NCBI GenBank assembly: GCA_019095985.1
Contig: CM032664.1
Span: 59,450,629 to 59,514,628 of the forward strand
DNA length: 64,000 nt
Direction of reading: 5' to 3'
From: Streblospio benedicti
Taxonomy: Eukaryota; Annelida; Polychaeta; Spionida; Spionidae
The position numbers and the translations under genes are program-made. The first letter of the stretch is position 1. Each line of letters starts with the position of its first letter. Of this stretch, positions 13,301-25,483 are shown in pieces. A model generated the notes under the pieces. That model was not told the DNA's origin. It saw nothing but the letters and a program-made list of their open reading frames with translations, and ran no database searches.

Positions 13301-14930
13301 AACTTTTTTCACACCCTAAGTAATGTAGTATTTATGAATGAGCTACAATGGCGATATAAATGCCTATCAGACTGTCCCAATACACTATAGGCATGAGTAG
13401 TAAAATGGGCTACAGGGTTACAGTAGAATTGCTAAAAAATGAACATAGATACGGGTGAGTGATTTAGGCTCTCATAGAGCCTCTTGTTTTTTATCTGTTC
13501 AGTTGTTCATTTTACATGCATTGTAAGTTTGAAAACCATTGATTTCCTGAAATTTCTTGCCAATCAATAAAAATGCGTTGACAGTTCATGAACAAAGTAA
13601 AAAAAAAGAATCCCTGGTAAGTTTTTTTTTATCAGGAGGCATATATCTTTAAGCAGATCCACATTCGTAAAGATTTGATTTCACAGTAAAAAACACCAAA
13701 ATGTGCACAAATGTAGAAAACACCATCCAAAAGATTCAGTTGATTGATTGGCCATTTCAAATTTTCAATAGGACGGCCAAAATTCAGGATAGCAGCTATT
13801 TGCCACAAAATCGTTCATACCTTGCTTTAAAAAGGTTTTGAAGGAAAAGTTATAAAAAACACATATTAATAAAATCATATATTACACTTCAGAAAACATC
13901 ATATTTGAACTTGAATGACTGAAAGTCAAATTAAGAATACCAAAAATGCCACTTTTGCAAGTTTCTGCACTACTGTAAAACTAGAAATGCTTGCGTACGA
14001 TTTAATTTGTAGATTTCGTGGGTAGGTGCAAAAATGCAAACTTAAATAGTCACAAAATAATATATAGATACATATCACAAAATTTAATAGCCGCAAAATA
14101 TTCTAGTTTTACAGTAATCCTCTATTAGTGAATGCTACATATGAGAAATATTTTCCTAATGTATGAGAATCTTTTTATTTTATTTTTACTCCGAGCAAAT
14201 CAGCATTATTATTATTTTTTTCAAATAAAACTCTGCACCTATTTATCATTGACCTCAGTTAACGTTCTGATCAACGATACTGTTATGTCAGACAGAGAAT
14301 ATAGCTCTAAAATTATTCTTTGAAAAGTGTTTGATTTTTACTATGAGAATACATGTTTACATTTAACATCATTGTGGGTTTCACACCTTTCCCATTCACA
14401 CAGCCTCCAAAGTTTGATGTTCATGGTATAAGCTGTGGGCAAACTGAGCTCATTTTAGTGGCAGAAAATAAATTTGTTTTCATAGAGAGGACCATTTTAA
14501 TACAATAAAACTGGACTAGCATAGCTCCACCTATGCTTTCAAACATCAAACCCACCAAATAATAACGTGCACTGTATTTCTATGAACATCCTTGCACGGA
14601 TTACGTACTGTTCTGTTTGATTGACTGCTGAACTTTTTTGGCCTCTGATGATTTGATTGGTTGAAATCTGTCAGCATTATTGCCGCTTTTGAATAAGGGC
14701 TTATTTCCAATAAGTAATAAGCCTGAATAGATAAGGATGATTTAACATATACTTAATAGATTCAATTTAATTGATCATATATGTACTTTAACAAGAAAGT
14801 AAAATAAAGTTACATAACAGTTTTTAAGGAAAGGTTATTATTCTTTTGAATATTGAGTCATGCACTCACCATAATCACCATTCAAGTTTATATTTTTATT
14901 ATAGTCTAGTGACAATGTCGAAATGTATTA
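10369..14930. other. Long AT-rich gene-poor region
   Basis: No exon, RNA gene or protein family was recognised in 4.5 kb. A few open frames of 60-95 codons exist (10376-10606, 11261-11539, 13163-13390, 14132-14323) without homology that I can name. A (GATT)n run is at 11870-11886. The motif TATTCTTTTGAATATTGAGTCA at about 14839 recurs near 48000 and, inverted, near 49020, so old interspersed repeats are present. Confidence 0.45.
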
Positions 14931-15098
14931 CCGTATACAACCATCCAATTGCCCATCCTTGTCTAACAGCCCTCCCCCATCTTTTTCTTAAATGTCTTTA
15001 AGAATTATGTAGTAACTGCACTCTCGTGTCACAGCCCACCCCCAAGTTTGAGAAAATTTCAATTTAACAGCCCTGGGGGCTTGGATGGTTGTACACGG
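14931..15098. mobile_element. MITE with TA target duplication (Tc1/mariner-like)
   Basis: The left end CCGTATACAACCATCCAA and the right end TTGGATGGTTGTACACGG are inverted repeats with one mismatch over 18 bp. A TA dinucleotide flanks each end (14929-14930 and 15099-15100). The length is about 168 bp and there is no coding sequence. Size, TIR and TA target fit a non-autonomous Tc1/mariner-superfamily element. Confidence 0.7.
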
Positions 15099-15701
15099 TA
15101 TACATGTACAAGACGGTAACAATAAGCAGATATGAATGTACCCAGCCACTGCAGACTTTTAAAGTCTATTACTATGTAAAGGTCTAGGTGTATACTACTT
15201 GTGTGAGTACTCATACCAATACCTTGTATAATTCACAAACTTCTTTCAATATCATTCATTACATACAGGGCTCTACAATAACTTTTTTAGCCACTTGCCC
15301 GAACCGTTATCTCACTTACCCGAACTTAAGTTCGCCAAAAACGCATGGTTTGTAAAAATTAATAGCAACAAAAAATATGGGTCACTGTTCAATTCTGTAT
15401 CTGAATGATATTTCGCAAATTCCAAATAGGACATAGCGCAGAAGTGACATCAAGCTCTAGTTACGGACTGGCAGGTCCATGTCAGGGTGTGTAGACCCTG
15501 CCGTGGAAGGGATAGGCGGCATAACAGTCTCAGTTTGGAACAGATTCGATTGAGGTATTGTTCTTGGAAAGGAGTATTTGTAGGCTTCTGTTTTAGTTTG
15601 AACATAGCAAAATTTATATTGATGTTTTGAAAACTGATTAAGGTATCATTGGTAGGTATGTCCACCAGTTCAAAGTTGGATTCCAAAGAAACGCAATATG
15701 T

Positions 15702-16208
15702 AACTAGATCAAGTGTTCAAAGAACACTGCGTCGCTAGAACGACGTTGACTTATGGGCAATTAAGATATATACTGAAATAATGTATACTTTACAATCAAG
15801 AAATTTATGAATTTGAGGAGAAAACATCAGAATGAATCAGAATCAATATATCCAGCAAAGATATTTGTGTTGCCATACAATAGTACTGAATAACAAGATG
15901 ATAATAATTATCAGTTTCAAATCCAATAATCAATTTTGCTGCTTGGTTGGAATATTGATTTTTTTCTTTCTGGCTAAGTGCATTGAATATCATTAAAAAT
16001 GTCATAAAAGTGCTTCTAGAAAGCAAAATTTAATTGGCAGAGCGCCCAAAATCGAATCAATTCGGTGTCGCCTCATACCTCATAGTCGTGTAAAGTCTGA
16101 ACAAAATCTAGCTTGTCTGGAGACATACATACATACAAACATAGTTAGTTAGTTACAAACGAACGAAACACTATGCTTGCTTCAGCAGCTGAGCTGAAGC
16201 GACGCAAC
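15702..16208 (-). repeat. Dispersed ~500-bp repeat, copy A
   Basis: This matches 35768-36536 in opposite orientation through most of its length. Shared landmarks are TTGCGTCGCTTCAGCTCAGC at one end, a short (GTTA)/(CATA) run near 16130-16155, the stretch around 16050-16080, and an end near CTAGCGACGCAGTG. The outer GCGTCGCT and AGCGACGC are inverted, which suggests a TIR element. No coding sequence is seen. Confidence 0.6.
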
Positions 16209-17559
16209 AATAAATCAATGTCACAGAGGCTGCTGTGCACTAGATATTCAGTACAAGTTGCGAATTAGTGTGCTCCATTCGCAGTTTTGAGATTTATTCG
16301 TAATTTACATGTATCTGATCTGCAATCTACTTTGCATGTTTGTGGGTGATCACATATCATTCAGGTGATTGCATATCTTTTGCAAATTGATAATTCACGA
16401 TTTCCAAAGTGACATTGGAACAGTTCATGATCCTCCGCAAGAATTTGCTTAGTTCTTGGAAAATATTGAATTTGCAAATGACTGCAATTAACCGTGATTG
16501 TAAAAAAGAAATTGCGGTTTAGTGGTGTGAAACTGCAAATTTTCGTGGTTCAATTCACAGTTTGGGGATACACTTATTAGCAATTCATACTGTTGATTAT
16601 TAGCTGATGTCACAGAGTGTGTGTTATGCACATGTGCAAGAGATAGTTCAATCAAAAATGTTTATGATGCAAAGCATTATTAGCAAGTTCATTGAACTGA
16701 TTTATTGGAGTCCTGGACCACTGGAAGGAATATAGCATATGACACTGTAGATTTTTTATATATATATATTTCCAATTTCAATAACACAATTGGCATGTAG
16801 GAAAATAGATTATATTATGTAATGCATCATCAATATCTTAGATGTATGGTTTTATTTTTCGACATTGATTATCAAACACTTATGTGGAACTCCAAAATCT
16901 TTGAGTGGGACTCCAAATTTTCAAGTCATGGAGTCCCAAGGGACTCCGTCAGCCAACTTCCTAGCGCGAACACTGCTATATAAAGCTTGGAAAGCTTGAG
17001 GTAGCAGAGGCAAACAATGTGGCAAAGTTCATTGCAAAACGTGCCATGGATGTTGCCATATGAAACTCTGTGTAGAGTTGCTCTTGAGAAAGCTGATCCA
17101 AAAACTGCTGACAAAGTTTGTGAAAATCTGTGCATAAAAAGAATTAGTGTGAGCAGTTATTTTAAGGAGATTTGACACCTGTTGCTGCACTGATACATTC
17201 ACTCAATATTGGCGCAGCAAAATAGACATCTGTATTACTAATAATTCGTGAATTTCCGACCCCTTCGAGTTATCTGAATAATGAACAAGAGCACATGTCC
17301 ATGACAATCCCGAAGTGCTCATTCTGAAAAAATGGGAATGTGGCAGGGTGTCCGGTTGATAGAATTATTCAGATTAAGGATATACAGTTAAGTGTAACAT
17401 TTTTATATTTACGTCATACATGCAGAATTACATTTTGACTTCTAGTTTAATCATTTTGTGGATTATTCTTTTCTTGGAACAATGGTTTTGCTGTGCCATT
17501 GTTCAAATATACTCAGTAAAGTTGTGCAAACAATCAAGAAGCCTAAACCTAAGAAGAGT
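16209..17559. other. Non-coding stretch, nothing firm
   Basis: AT-rich, with an (AT)n run near 16760. The region 16880-16945 repeats GGAGTCCC/GGGACTCC motifs in both orientations and may be transposon debris. No gene is supported. Confidence 0.35.
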
Positions 17560-19000
17560 AACATTTCAAAAGAGACACAAGATGATATCAAAATTCTAGT
17601 AGCTGACAAGGGGAGAGCAGCCTTGAAAACCTGACCACCTGTAAGTATATGTAAAACAAGTAGTCATCGGAACGCCAAAAATCTCCCCCTCCTAGATATC
17701 TATAGCCCCTTATAGGTCAGCAATTTTAAAATTAGTAATTCATATACATACATGTATAAAGAATATTGAAAGAGGCAGCACATCTAATCAGAATGAAAAT
17801 AAAAACACGTCGTAACTTCATCAAAAGTGGGCCAACGTACACCAATCAGTTCTGAAGAGTAGTAGAATGAAGCTAAATATGAAGTTTGGTGATAAGTCAA
17901 ATACTTCTCCCTGTAGAGTGGTAACAAGGTATCTACACTTAACACTCATAAGTTCATAAAAAGTAGGCCAAAGTACAAACAAAACTGAGAGGTACTTTTT
18001 TCCTCACACAAGACATATTTAATTTGCAAGGTAATCGCTCAAATAGTCTTTGCATTATAAGCCTGTTTGTTTTGGACGAACGGTCATACATAATTTTACA
18101 TACATACAGACACGGACAGAAGCAAAGCTAGAAATCTCCCTCCAGAACGGGGGACCTTTAAAATTAAATACACTCCAAGAACATGAGTCCACCTTCAAAG
18201 TCTTACCAAATGATGTGAAAGATACATACAAGGCCAAGCTCATGAGCATGTTTTACAAATGAAAGAGGGAAAATACGATCGTACAGAAAATAAATATACA
18301 AACTGATTAGACCATCATCAGCGGATGTACCAAAGTTCTATGGGTTACTACCAAAAATTTACAAGAAAGATTCTCCTCCCATTATTCTGAAGCATATGCA
18401 GCGTGTCATACTCAGCTGCCAAGGTACTGTCAGACATCCTGAACACACTGTTGCCATCAAAAACAGTGTGAATTTTGCAGAGAAAATTGCAGGCTTAAAT
18501 GTACCACCAACTAGAATGTTGATTTTAGGAGTCCACTTTGATCACCAGCTTTCCCATAGACACAGCACAGCTAGTAGGGTCATTCGAAAATGGTTGGAAG
18601 ATGTCACTCTGTATAGCATTAACTTTCGCCAACTCAAATAATCAATTTGTTACAGTTATGCTTGGAAATAACTGACTTAGTATGGAACTGAGAGTTTTAT
18701 GGACGGACAAGAGATGCAGCAATGAGGTCCTGTTTCATCAGCTATGGCAGATCTACATGTAGTTAAAGAGAATTTGAAAGCAAGATTTCTGAAAAGTACC
18801 CCTCGGACTCCAACAAAAGTGTGATTCCACTTAGGTGGGTGACAGTTCAACAGTCCACCATGGCAATGATGGCAAGCTCCCCTTTTAGACATTTGAATTT
18901 TGAATGATGTGGTGGTTCTTTGATATAACCACTTCTTAATTAACACTAATGCAGGAAACCAACACACATCAATCCCCAATATCTGAATGTTGCCCTACTA
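17560..19000 (+). mobile_element. Penelope-like retroelement reverse transcriptase (fossil)
   Basis: Plus-strand fragments in order match Penelope-like element polymerases: ILVADKGRAA near 17600 (family ADKG.A), VPKFYGLLPKIYKK near 18330 (family APRFYGLPKIHK), and IRKWLEDVTL near 18580 (family IRKRLEEDTTL). Later pieces to about 19000 are weaker. The element is broken, with several interruptions, and no intact ends were found. Judging by its decay it is old. Confidence 0.65.
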
Positions 19001-19064
19001 TTAAACCTGCATAGAACATAAAAGTTCTGTCTAAAAATCTTGCCAAAGAGAGCCAAATCTTTAG

Positions 19065-19271
19065 TTGGTGAAAGGCCGACGATTTCTCATGTCAAAAAGA
19101 GCTAAAAAGGTTATCTATGAATGTTTACAGGAGACGAGTCCGTATTCCTGGGAAGAAAGAGAAAGGGAGCGACAACGAATCTGTCACAGACTTGAATTGA
19201 ATGTGCCATCGCTACGTCAGATCATCATGAGATGGTTGGAGGAAAAGTTAGAGAATGTTAAGCAAGTATGA
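19065..19271 (+). other. Short open frame, possible transposase-like N-terminus
   Basis: A 68-codon frame begins VKGRRFLMSKRAKKVIYECL and is rich in Lys/Arg/Glu. The pattern GR..S..AK..IY faintly recalls the helix-turn-helix N-terminus of some DDE transposon proteins. There is no catalytic region and no clear partner, so it may be chance or part of neighbouring retroelement debris. Confidence 0.15.
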
Positions 19272-19668
19272 TGTCTACACAAACATCACATCTACCGGGA
19301 AAGGCCAGACCTCAAACACAGCCAAGAACCTTCTCCAACTTATATCATGTGACTTCTGTGGTAGTGCCAATGGAGTAACAGCCGCCAGTAGGACTGTTAA
19401 CGCGGTTGTATATTATGATATGAAACATTTTTGCAAGTCAGATAAACACCATGGTTCTGAGAAAAGAATAATTCACAAACCATTCATCCCAGCCATTCAT
19501 ACTTGTTTACTTAACTTTATATTCATGTGAGGAAGCAGTGAAAATTTGTAAAAATAACTATTTTTTCATACTTTTTATATATATTATTCTGTTCTCTTTA
19601 CAATACAATGTGTACAACGTGTGATACTTTCCAGTTTGCATGCTAGAGTTAGTTTCCAAACACATATT

Positions 19669-22557
19669 TCAATTGCACTTTAAAATGCCATTAGGTACAG
19701 AATGCTTATCTTGATGAGATACATCATGGGATGGAGACTTATTTCTATCATGTCTTGGTGGGGATTGAATTCGAACATGTTTATTAACAGGTGAAACACT
19801 TCTTGACCTATGCTTCTGGAACTTTTTTTCCATTGTATTAGATGGTGTACCGACTAAGTCTTTTCTTAGGTTTGCCATAGTTTCTTGCAATTTCTCATAT
19901 CGCTGCTTGATGAGGTCACGTTTTAATTCACTTTCTTCAGTGATAGCACTATCATTATTGAAATTGTCTGCATCATTGAGATTATTTAGTTGGACTTCAA
20001 TTGGTAATTCTTTGTTGCTATTCAATTGCTGTATTAATGATTGATGGGTATGAAGTTCACGTAAAAGTACCATTCGACCATTTTCACTTCTTTCATAATC
20101 CTCCTTTAGTTTGTTCTGCAATATTTGATTCTTCTCATCTTGGATTTTGACAGCATTATGTAGCCAGGCTAATTTTGCTAATATATCTGCAAACATTGAT
20201 TTAATACCCTCAACACTGCTTTGTTCAGTAAAATTCATATATTTTAAGTCATCTAAGTTACACACTTGAATTACAGCATCAATATTACTGAGTATGTTCA
20301 TTAGTCCACGTTTGTAATCATATTGAACAGCATTCAACTCTTCATTAACAGTAAACAACTGGTGTTCTAAATCTTCTGTTTTGGGAAAACCATCTATCGT
20401 GCCACTTGTTTTTGACATGATTTCTTCTTTTACATCAAGATATTTAATTTGTAATGAGGCCACCTGTTCCTGAGAGGCAATGAGTTCTTTACTAATCTTG
20501 TCGAATTCTAGCCTTAATGTATCAATTTGTTTCTTATTAAGTTTTGATTCTGTCTTTGCTTCGTCAAGCTCAATTTTAAGAGTTTTTGTATGTGCTTCAT
20601 ATTCTGCTTTTTCACGGAGTCTTTGCCTCGCGATTTCATGATACTTACGACTGTCAAGTGATTTACATTGGTCAAATTCTAATTTCAATGCCTCAATTTC
20701 CTTTGCATGTCCTAATTTTTCTTGATTAAACCTTTCTTTTAACATTTGAAGTTCCTCATTTGCAACTGCTTCTTTGTGTTCTACTTCTTTGAGATGCATT
20801 TTTATTTCTTGCTTTTGATTAGCTAAATCTGCTACTTGAGAGGCCAGCTCAACCCGCATAATGCTTAATTCCTTTATTTCTTTTTGCCATTGTTGAGCTT
20901 GATTTTGGGACATAATGATGTTGGATTGCATCATTTGAGTTTGGTCTTCAAATTTAATTCTTTCATCCAAAGCATTAGCCAATTTTTCCTTTGTATTGGT
21001 TAATTCAAGTTCAATTCTTTCATGCATCATTTTCAAATCACGAACTTCTCTATCAAGGTCATCACGTATCGACTTACTTTCATTAATCTGAATATCTTTG
21101 ATTCTGAGTTCTTCTTCTTGTTGTGCTCGAATAGCCAAAAGCTGTGAAAATTCACGCTTTATGTGATCTTGCTGTTGCGCTGTCAGAGTTAATTGAGATT
21201 GTGAAATTTGCAACTCTTTCATTAATTCTTTAGTTCGCTCAGCACCTGTTTCTGTACTGCTTTTATAGACGTTTACTTCATTCTCTAATTGCTTACATTT
21301 ATACTTCCATTGCCTCACAGTTTCTTGTGCTCTAACTTTGATTTCATTTTTCTTGTGGTCAGTTTCTTGTAACTTGCTTTTCAATTCAAACAACTCAAGG
21401 ACAGTAGATTCATTAGTTTTCGTTAAATCAATATTTTTCTTTGTAAGTTCATCTACTTCCATGCAGGATTTCTGATGATCTCGTTGAACATTTGTTTGTT
21501 TTTCATTCACTAGTTGCAACTGAGTAATATATTTACTACATTCTTTTTCTTTCTTCTCTAAATCAACTTTCAAATTCTGCAAGAGATCTGACAGTTGTTG
21601 TCTTTGTTTTTCACTTGCATCTAAAGCTTTTCTAACATCAGAATAACTAGATACTGCTGTCATTGACTTTGATATTTGATTTTTCAAAACAGAAATTTCG
21701 CCTTCAAGCCGTTCTTTTTCCTTTCCAATGATGTTCACCTCTCTATCTTCAAACTGTTTTTCTCTGGTCAGCAAAGAAATTTGTAATTTGGCATCCTGAA
21801 GATGTTCAATTAACCTTTGCTTTTCATTCTCTCCCCGCTGTAATGCACCCTTCAATTCCTCAATAACAGATTTGTGAGTATCTAAGTCCTCAAATTTAGG
21901 TTTAACAGCATTCTCATGGTAACCAAGTTCTCTTTCAATAGTCTTTCTTACTTCTTCTGATATGGCATTAACGTCACTTTGCTTTGATTTGTTTGAAGCT
22001 TCAATTTCGGCCTGTAGGCTTCGGAGTCTATCGTCTATACTTCTTTTTGATTTCATACTAAACCCATTGTTGGATTGACTTTGATCTAGTCTATTTGTAC
22101 GCATGATACAATCATTCAAGTCTCGCTCCATTTTCCACTGGTCACTTGTCAGATCTCGCACCGATTTATGCACATCATGCATGTCATCAAAAAATCGTAT
22201 CGTACCTACTGGTGGCTTACTTCTTATCCTGTCACTCAATGGTCCCAAATCATTATCCACGGGAGAACCCAGTCGTCTATTACTTTGATACTGACCATTA
22301 GAAGCCCTTTTCATGCGTTCATCATTAATTTCTTCTGACGTTCTGTTTAATTCATCTTTCAGTTTATTCACAGTACTTCGCTTTCTGTCACCAATATCTT
22401 TATACTCCTCCAACAACCTATCAACATCTCTCAAATTTTTGTTGGTGTCTTGCAAGGTAGATGCGAGAACTTCTACTCGAGAGGATATAGAACGCCCATT
22501 TGACGGGGATGATGCTCTGTACATATTAGATCTAGAATCCGTATCACTCGATGACAT
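19669..22557 (-). CDS. CEP128: CEP128-like centrosomal coiled-coil protein, single exon
   Basis: A 962-residue protein from ATG at 22557 to a stop at 19669, unbroken. CEP128 localises to subdistal appendages of mother centrioles and basal bodies. The family match is the N-terminal STLQDTNKNLRDVDRLL (human CEP128 has STLQDTSRNLRQVDQML at the same place) and the internal QETVRQWKYKCKQLENEV (human QESIRQWKLKHKKLERAL). Most of the rest (about residues 150-870) is long heptad coiled coil rich in Glu, Lys and Gln; the C-terminal 60 residues are Ser/Arg/His-rich and disordered. Human CEP128 is about 1094 residues, so length is near normal. An in-frame TAA lies 17 codons upstream of the ATG, and a possible splice acceptor (TTTGACAG) follows it, so a 5' non-coding exon is possible. 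The lack of coding introns is unusual; see findings. Confidence 0.78.
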   Translation of the reverse strand: MSSSDTDSRSNMYRASSPSNGRSISSRVEVLASTLQDTNKNLRDVDRLLEEYKDIGDRKRSTVNKLKDELNRTSEEINDERMKRASNGQYQSNRRLGSPVDNDLGPLSDRIRSKPPVGTIRFFDDMHDVHKSVRDLTSDQWKMERDLNDCIMRTNRLDQSQSNNGFSMKSKRSIDDRLRSLQAEIEASNKSKQSDVNAISEEVRKTIERELGYHENAVKPKFEDLDTHKSVIEELKGALQRGENEKQRLIEHLQDAKLQISLLTREKQFEDREVNIIGKEKERLEGEISVLKNQISKSMTAVSSYSDVRKALDASEKQRQQLSDLLQNLKVDLEKKEKECSKYITQLQLVNEKQTNVQRDHQKSCMEVDELTKKNIDLTKTNESTVLELFELKSKLQETDHKKNEIKVRAQETVRQWKYKCKQLENEVNVYKSSTETGAERTKELMKELQISQSQLTLTAQQQDHIKREFSQLLAIRAQQEEELRIKDIQINESKSIRDDLDREVRDLKMMHERIELELTNTKEKLANALDERIKFEDQTQMMQSNIIMSQNQAQQWQKEIKELSIMRVELASQVADLANQKQEIKMHLKEVEHKEAVANEELQMLKERFNQEKLGHAKEIEALKLEFDQCKSLDSRKYHEIARQRLREKAEYEAHTKTLKIELDEAKTESKLNKKQIDTLRLEFDKISKELIASQEQVASLQIKYLDVKEEIMSKTSGTIDGFPKTEDLEHQLFTVNEELNAVQYDYKRGLMNILSNIDAVIQVCNLDDLKYMNFTEQSSVEGIKSMFADILAKLAWLHNAVKIQDEKNQILQNKLKEDYERSENGRMVLLRELHTHQSLIQQLNSNKELPIEVQLNNLNDADNFNNDSAITEESELKRDLIKQRYEKLQETMANLRKDLVGTPSNTMEKKFQKHRSRSVSPVNKHVRIQSPPRHDRNKSPSHDVSHQDKHSVPNGILKCN

Positions 22558-23062
22558 TTTAAAGTCATACGCAAATGCACTTGATAATCCAACTTGGCAA
22601 CTGTCAAATTAAAGGTATATCTAGTATACTTTTACCAGACATATACACGTTAATGGTTGTTAACTACGAGTAGACCTAGATACTATCGGATCTATAAACG
22701 GTACTTGTTTTGACATGTTCCATGCTGCATGATTCCATGAAGACAGTCTTATTAATTATATTAATAGATTTAGTTGTCACGCAATCACTGCACAAAGCAT
22801 CATCATTCAAGGCTGGTTCCAATATAACGGATTACACAGGATTTTTTCGTCGTTCAATTATCTAATCATATAAATATAGACTAGTTTCAAATATTCATAT
22901 ATGTCTCTGCATGATTTTTCCCACACTGTCTGTTGACAATAATAATCCAGCCTTTAGCACAGCAGTTTCCTCGGTAGACCATGCGACTTAACGAAAGCGA
23001 TTAAGGATATATAGATAAGGGCTCATACCACCTTTCTTTCTTTTTTTCTTTGAGTGAATTTA
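22558..23062. other. Upstream flank of the CEP128-like gene
   Basis: Probable 5' UTR and promoter side of the minus-strand gene. It is AT-rich, with no TATA box or CpG cluster that I can fix. No other gene is seen. Confidence 0.35.
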
Positions 23063-23360
23063 TTATATTTCATCTTTCACAACACAAAAATTTTCTAACC
23101 GTTTCACAGTTTCGTCTGCTTCTACAGTCATTTTCAAAAACACTACTGCCCATTTCAGGTCATGATTGATGGCCACCGTCCCCGCCTGCGGCAAACACTG
23201 GGTCGTAGACTCTCGCAAGCTGGTGGGCCCCCTTGTCTCTGTTCCTTTGAGTGAGTTTCCGCCTTTGAAACAGATGGTCAGCTGCGCCAAGATTACCCTC
23301 GCTGGAGATGAGGCCATGCTCGCACACACGGCCACCCAGGTCACGGCTGGACTAGGTTTT
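23063..23360. other. GC-rich block open on both strands, unknown
   Basis: About 200 bp (23160-23355) stands out as GC-rich in an AT-rich setting. On plus, 23166-23450 is open for 94 codons and includes a stretch from MATVPACGKHWVVDSRKLVG onward. On minus, 23344-23063 is open for 93 codons and ends KRLENFCVVKDEI. The plus side is preceded by TTTCAG at 23153-23158, the minus side by AGTCCAG. I do not recognise either product. It could be a lone exon, a captured fragment or chance. Confidence 0.25.
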
Positions 23361-23814
23361 TACCTTCTTAGAAAAATAAGTAGATTCTTAAATGCTTTAA
23401 ATTTTATTGCTATAAGCTCTATATGGCATAAATATAATATATTCAGATAAAGGCATTGCCTTATAGATGGCCAACCCTTAGATTTTGACCTACAGACTGT
23501 TGACAATCGACATAATTATTGCTTAAAAAATTACTTGTACGTGTACAAGCCATTATATTTAGAAATTAATTCTTCGCTTTTTTTCATGCAGTCTGGTCTT
23601 GTTTTTGTTTGTTTTGTCTTTTTAATTTTTTTATAACAATATTGTAAAACTACGGGCTTATGCATAGTTCCCCCCATAAATGTAATTTATACCTTTTGAA
23701 TCAACATTTTATCATGACACGAGTCAAACCCGTATCTTATAATGAGATCTACTTGTGTCACTAGAAATATAATAATGGTGTATGTAAACTAAAAACACTT
23801 TATGTTTAAAAAAT

Positions 23815-23935
23815 TGATATAGTCAAATGGAAGCTTGGGGTTGTAAAACCTGTCTTCAGCTATCTATCGTTGGTAGAAAATATGCTTGTAAAAGCGTGTG
23901 ATTTTTTGAGAGAGAGAAGTATAAAAATTGTCATT
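23815..23935 (+). mobile_element. SINE fragment lacking the tRNA-like head
   Basis: It matches the SINE body from TTGATATAGTCAAATGGAAG through CTATCGTTGGTAGAAA to the GA-rich tail near 23920, but has no tRNA-like head. It is either a 5'-truncated SINE or the 3' end of the LINE that mobilises it. Confidence 0.65.
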
Positions 23936-25483
23936 ATGTAAACTAACGTGGCAAGATTCAAGTAATGATGGGATATATATTTAACTGATTATCCTCAACG
24001 CTTAGTTATTAAAATCAGTTTCAAACTAATAATGTGGACAGTGTTATGACTTCTATGGCATGTATGGTGGTATTGAGACCTCCATTTGAGGATACCCATG
24101 TTGGACAGATGATGTATTAATTTACAGCATGCACGTGCCGCTACTACGTTGTGACGTTTACACGACTCTAAATGTAAAGCATTTACGTCACGCGTATGTT
24201 GGAGCGAGTGCTGTTTGTTTACGAACTAAACCGAAGCACTTTCGTAAATATTATGGTGTCCCTTTTTATTTTTTTAACGAGATTGCAGGAAGTTGTCCGT
24301 TTTTCTAATCAATAAGCATCATCGGTAGGATGTTAGCCTTCTAAAAATTCTGTGGCAAATAAAAAAATAGGTCGCAGATCCAGAGTCAGTCAGGTTTTCA
24401 TTTCAAGCAAAGAGCATTAAAAACTATCTCTGTTTCAAGCACACTGGTTTCTTACGACGTACGTGCGATGACCTAANNNNNNNNNNNNNNNNNNNNNNNN
24501 NNNNNNNNNNNNNNNNNNNNNNNNNNNNNNNNNNNNNNNNNNNNNNNNNNNNNNNNNNNNNNNNNNNNNNNNNNNNCCAAATCAGCAAGAGTGCGATCAC
24601 AGACCATGTAAAACAGAACAATCATGAGATAGACTGGGAGGAAGTGAGTGTACTGGATAGGAGGGGGGATTGGAGAACAAGAACCATCAGGGAGGCGATA
24701 AAGCCCGAGGACAGAAGCAGGTCATGAATCGAGACGAGGGGGGCCTTTCATCTCTCTCACGTGTACGACCCGATTTTTTCGGCATCGGAAGTCGTGCTGG
24801 AGTGACCTTGACATGCGCAAGAGATGTTTTGAAAATGGCAACAGGTGTTGCCGAAACTGTCAACGGTAAATTGTGTTTGTGTTGTGTAAAGATGAACTAA
24901 ATAATGTATACATATATGTATTCCAACACGATAAACTCGTTCAAGAACATATTGGACGTTTTTTGATGTCAAAGGCACACCTATTGGCTACTGATTGGTA
25001 CTAATCACATCCTTGAGATGTGAAGCTTAAGCCAATGCAAGATCTATATTAAGATGTCCATAGGAAGAGCAGCATATCATCAGAATCTGGCATTTACAGC
25101 GTTCTATGGTCATGCAACATTTTTGTTGCCTCACTCTCCCATCTCCCAAAATATTTCTTGCCTTTCTCCCATCTCCCACTTATTTCAGCCATCTCCCACT
25201 TTTAAAGCTATTTGTTACACCGTCACGGATTCAACTCATACATTGCTATATTGACCGTTGTCATGTAAAAAATATCAACCATGAAGTAGGAAGACAACAA
25301 TTTCAACAGCATCATTTAATCATTACTATGGCTACATCAATCTTGATTGCCCTGCTCTTTCCCTTTTCTCGGGAGACATGGCACCCTTTCGAAAGAACGT
25401 GACAGTTACAACCTTCACCTTGTTTAAATCAAGTTAGTTGTCTTGAATATTAACGTGCACTGCACAACTTCGTTTGAATAATC
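23936..25483. other. Gap-containing non-coding region
   Basis: Contains the 100-base run of Ns and no recognisable gene. At 25125-25205 the motif CTCCCATCTCCCA is repeated four to five times; the same motif repeats at 52670-52765. Confidence 0.4.
24477..24576. other. Assembly gap (100 N)
   Basis: Exactly 100 unknown bases, the usual placeholder for a scaffold join of unknown size. Features on either side should not be assumed contiguous. Confidence 0.98.

Noticed and set aside
15268-15310. CAGGGCTCTACAATAACTTT, similar to a hAT terminus
   Set aside because: No matching inverted end or target duplication could be found downstream.
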